From contig JASGCH010000086.1 of the NCBI GenBank assembly GCA_030054245.1, positions 1-6,571 of the forward strand: DNA of 6,571 nt, in the 5' to 3' direction. The notes beneath the pieces are model-generated. The model did no database searches. It saw nothing but the letters and a program-made list of their open reading frames with translations, and had not been told where the DNA came from. Below, one piece after another: positions 5,357-6,571 of this stretch. The DNA is from Gammaproteobacteria bacterium. GTDB taxonomy: Bacteria; Pseudomonadota; Gammaproteobacteria; Burkholderiales; Burkholderiaceae_C. Each line of letters begins with the position of its first letter. Within the stretch, counting starts at the first letter, position 1. The position numbers and the translations under genes were made by a program.

Positions 5357-6571
5357 CTAAACACCGTCTTCAGCCACTGCGGTCATCAAAATCAAGATGC
5401 GCCTTTTATTTTGGCTAGTCGTATTAGATCCCCCTAAAACTATCGGTGCATCATCGTCAATCCGTCGTTTTTTGGTGGTTTCAGTGGACTCGTCTAAACC
5501 ACCTATCATTTGTGTCACCCCAGAGCGCAACACCGTACGAGCAATCAGAGAAGCTTCCGTAATATTCCTCTGTTGCACCGTTGAACCTAAAGTGGAGTAA
5601 GGAGTCAAAGTACCAGATCTGTCTGATATGACATAAGACACTAAAATCTCGCCATTATCCTGAGCTTCTGGCGTACAAGTTAAAAATACACCAAACTTAT
5701 CATCCTTTTGTGTCACCGTCACCAGTGGTTGGAGGGTAGCAACCCCCCCTGCACCTCCAGTGGCCAGTTGCGAGATTTGCACCGAAGCTATGTAATCAAA
5801 GATAGTTGGCAAGCCCACAGAGGTGGCAGAACCATTTAAGGTGGACATAGGAAAACTGCGGCTCACCACTGACAACCCAGCGTCGCTCAGAGCGTCTATC
5901 ACCAACTTGGAACCACTCAACAAGCCATTTCCTTTGATGTTGGTCGTCAAAGTCCCTACGGTGGTGTTGTCCCCAGTCAGCTTGCCAACTCCAGCAAAAA
6001 CGGCGGTCGAAGTTCCTTGTAATTTGCTATTGAGTGAATTCCAGTCAAACGCAAAAGCTTTTTCATCTTTAGCCGTTACAAACAATTGCTCAACGACCAA
6101 AGTGATGCGACGCGACAATCGCTTGTTCTCAGATTCTAAATATTCTTCCATGCGTGCTATCGACTCAGGAGTGTCTATGATCAAGGCAGTCTTGGTTGAT
6201 AAGTTGATATCCACTGAACCAGCCGTAGTCCCTAGAGCCAACAAAGTATTCTTCACATCACTGATTATGTCAGCATTTAAATTATCATGTGAAATAGACG
6301 ACTCCGACGCAAAGCCGGCTGAAGTTTTAATCGAAGTACTGACTTTTTGAGCTAACGCTTTTAGCCGGAGAATACGCGTTTCAAGCCGGTATATTTCAAT
6401 AACCCCGGTACTGGTGTAGCGATAATTGACTCCCCAATGCGCACTTGCCAAGTCCAATAAAGAGCTTAAAGTAGTGTCCACTGGTGCCACCGCCAACACA
6501 TCAACACCCGTATTGGTGGAAGCACCGCCACCCCCCCCCCCTGAACCCGCGGCCTTAAGATTGGTAAATTG
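5357..6571 (-). CDS. pilN: PilN-family type IVb pilus secretin (outer membrane), 5' part outside the window
   Basis: Outer-membrane secretin forming the ring-shaped channel through which a type IVb pilus is extruded. The frame is open to the window edge, so 404 C-terminal residues are visible. The ATG and any signal peptide or lipobox lie beyond base 6571, and the GTG at 6497-6499 is an internal codon. Visible order: a Gly-rich linker with six glycines (residues 11-16); a small domain ending YRLETRILRLKAL (about 62-74), the pattern seen between N-domains of R64 PilN proteins; a second N-domain with ALIIDTPESIARMEEYLESE (129-148); then RITLVVEQLFV (155-165), which opens the secretin core. The core continues with GLSVVSRS (232-239), a Gly-rich GGAGG (272-276) and a C-terminal IVLGGS (377-382). 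The gene ends with TAG, 91 bases before pilO. The family call is firm. The exact subfamily rests on gene order and on these remembered patterns. An 11-G tract in the linker is a possible on/off switch. Confidence 0.9.
   Translation of the reverse strand, partial: QFTNLKAAGSGGGGGGASTNTGVDVLAVAPVDTTLSSLLDLASAHWGVNYRYTSTGVIEIYRLETRILRLKALAQKVSTSIKTSAGFASESSISHDNLNADIISDVKNTLLALGTTAGSVDINLSTKTALIIDTPESIARMEEYLESENKRLSRRITLVVEQLFVTAKDEKAFAFDWNSLNSKLQGTSTAVFAGVGKLTGDNTTVGTLTTNIKGNGLLSGSKLVIDALSDAGLSVVSRSFPMSTLNGSATSVGLPTIFDYIASVQISQLATGGAGGVATLQPLVTVTQKDDKFGVFLTCTPEAQDNGEILVSYVISDRSGTLTPYSTLGSTVQQRNITEASLIARTVLRSGVTQMIGGLDESTETTKKRRIDDDAPIVLGGSNTTSQNKRRILILMTAVAEDGV
5743..5749 (-). repeat. G7 homopolymer tract in the secretin core
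   Basis: Seven consecutive C on the plus strand give G7 on the coding strand, in the stretch encoding GGAGGVA of the secretin. It is short enough to be fairly stable, but it is the second G run in the same gene, and a slip here would remove the C-terminal third of the channel domain. Confidence 0.7.
6531..6541 (-). repeat. G11 homopolymer tract inside the secretin gene
   Basis: Eleven consecutive C on the plus strand read as G11 on the coding strand. As written, the tract encodes three GGG codons plus the first two bases of a GGT codon, inside a run of six glycines, and the frame stays open on both sides. Gain or loss of one base would shift the frame. Tracts of this length are known slippage sites in phase-variable surface genes of other bacteria. 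They are also common sites of sequencing error. Confidence 0.9.

Noticed and set aside
5823..6350. 175-codon open frame on the plus strand opposite the secretin gene
   Set aside because: It lies wholly inside a well-supported secretin frame, has no ribosome site or recognisable domain that I can see, and reads as a shadow.
6497..6499. GTG as the start of the secretin gene
   Set aside because: The frame continues upstream without a stop to the window edge and encodes a family-like linker, so the GTG is internal.

Overview
The window holds the middle of a type IVb pilus (T4bP) operon of the kind first described as the thin pilus of the IncI1 plasmid R64. All genes lie on the minus strand, so transcription runs from base 6571 towards base 1. 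In that order they are a secretin (PilN-like, 5' end cut by the window), a PilO2-type accessory protein, PilP, the assembly ATPase (PilQ of the R64 naming) and the polytopic platform protein (PilR, 3' end cut by the window). This is the pilN-O-P-Q-R order of R64-like pil clusters. The names follow R64: T4bP PilN and PilQ are the secretin and the ATPase, unlike the proteins of those names in type IVa systems.

Layout. 5357-6571: C-terminal 404 residues of the secretin, with an 11-base G tract near the visible 5' end. 5266-5356: short intergenic stretch with three GATATY copies and a small hairpin. 3367-5265: PilO. 2679-3383: PilP, overlapping pilO by 17 bases. 711-2639: PilQ ATPase with all nucleotide-binding boxes. 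643-702: possible 19-codon leader. 1-662: N-terminal 220 residues of PilR. No stretch over 100 bases lacks coding sequence, and I see no RNA gene, IS element, CRISPR array or clear terminator.

How they work together (from knowledge of the family). PilQ hydrolyses ATP in the cytoplasm and drives PilR in the inner membrane to add pilin to the growing fibre. PilO, anchored in the inner membrane with a large periplasmic part, and PilP, which appears exported, would link the platform to the secretin, through which the pilus leaves. The pilin (pilS), PilT-type transglycosylase, prepilin peptidase (pilU) and adhesin (pilV, sometimes with a shufflon) are expected beyond base 1, but none is visible here.

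Organism. The gene set points to a Gram-negative proteobacterium (gamma- or betaproteobacterium), and such clusters often sit on conjugative plasmids or integrated elements. Composition looks moderately AT-rich by eye. I cannot name a genus, and nothing visible decides plasmid against chromosome.

The core is a known system, not a new one. The unusual layer is a set of slippage-prone repeats in three consecutive genes: G11 in the secretin, a 15-bp tandem pair in pilO and a 15-bp triple in pilP. All lie in or beside low-complexity linkers. The 15-bp arrays would change length without breaking the frame, while the G11 tract could switch the gene on and off. The pilQ-pilR junction also looks set up for translational coupling.
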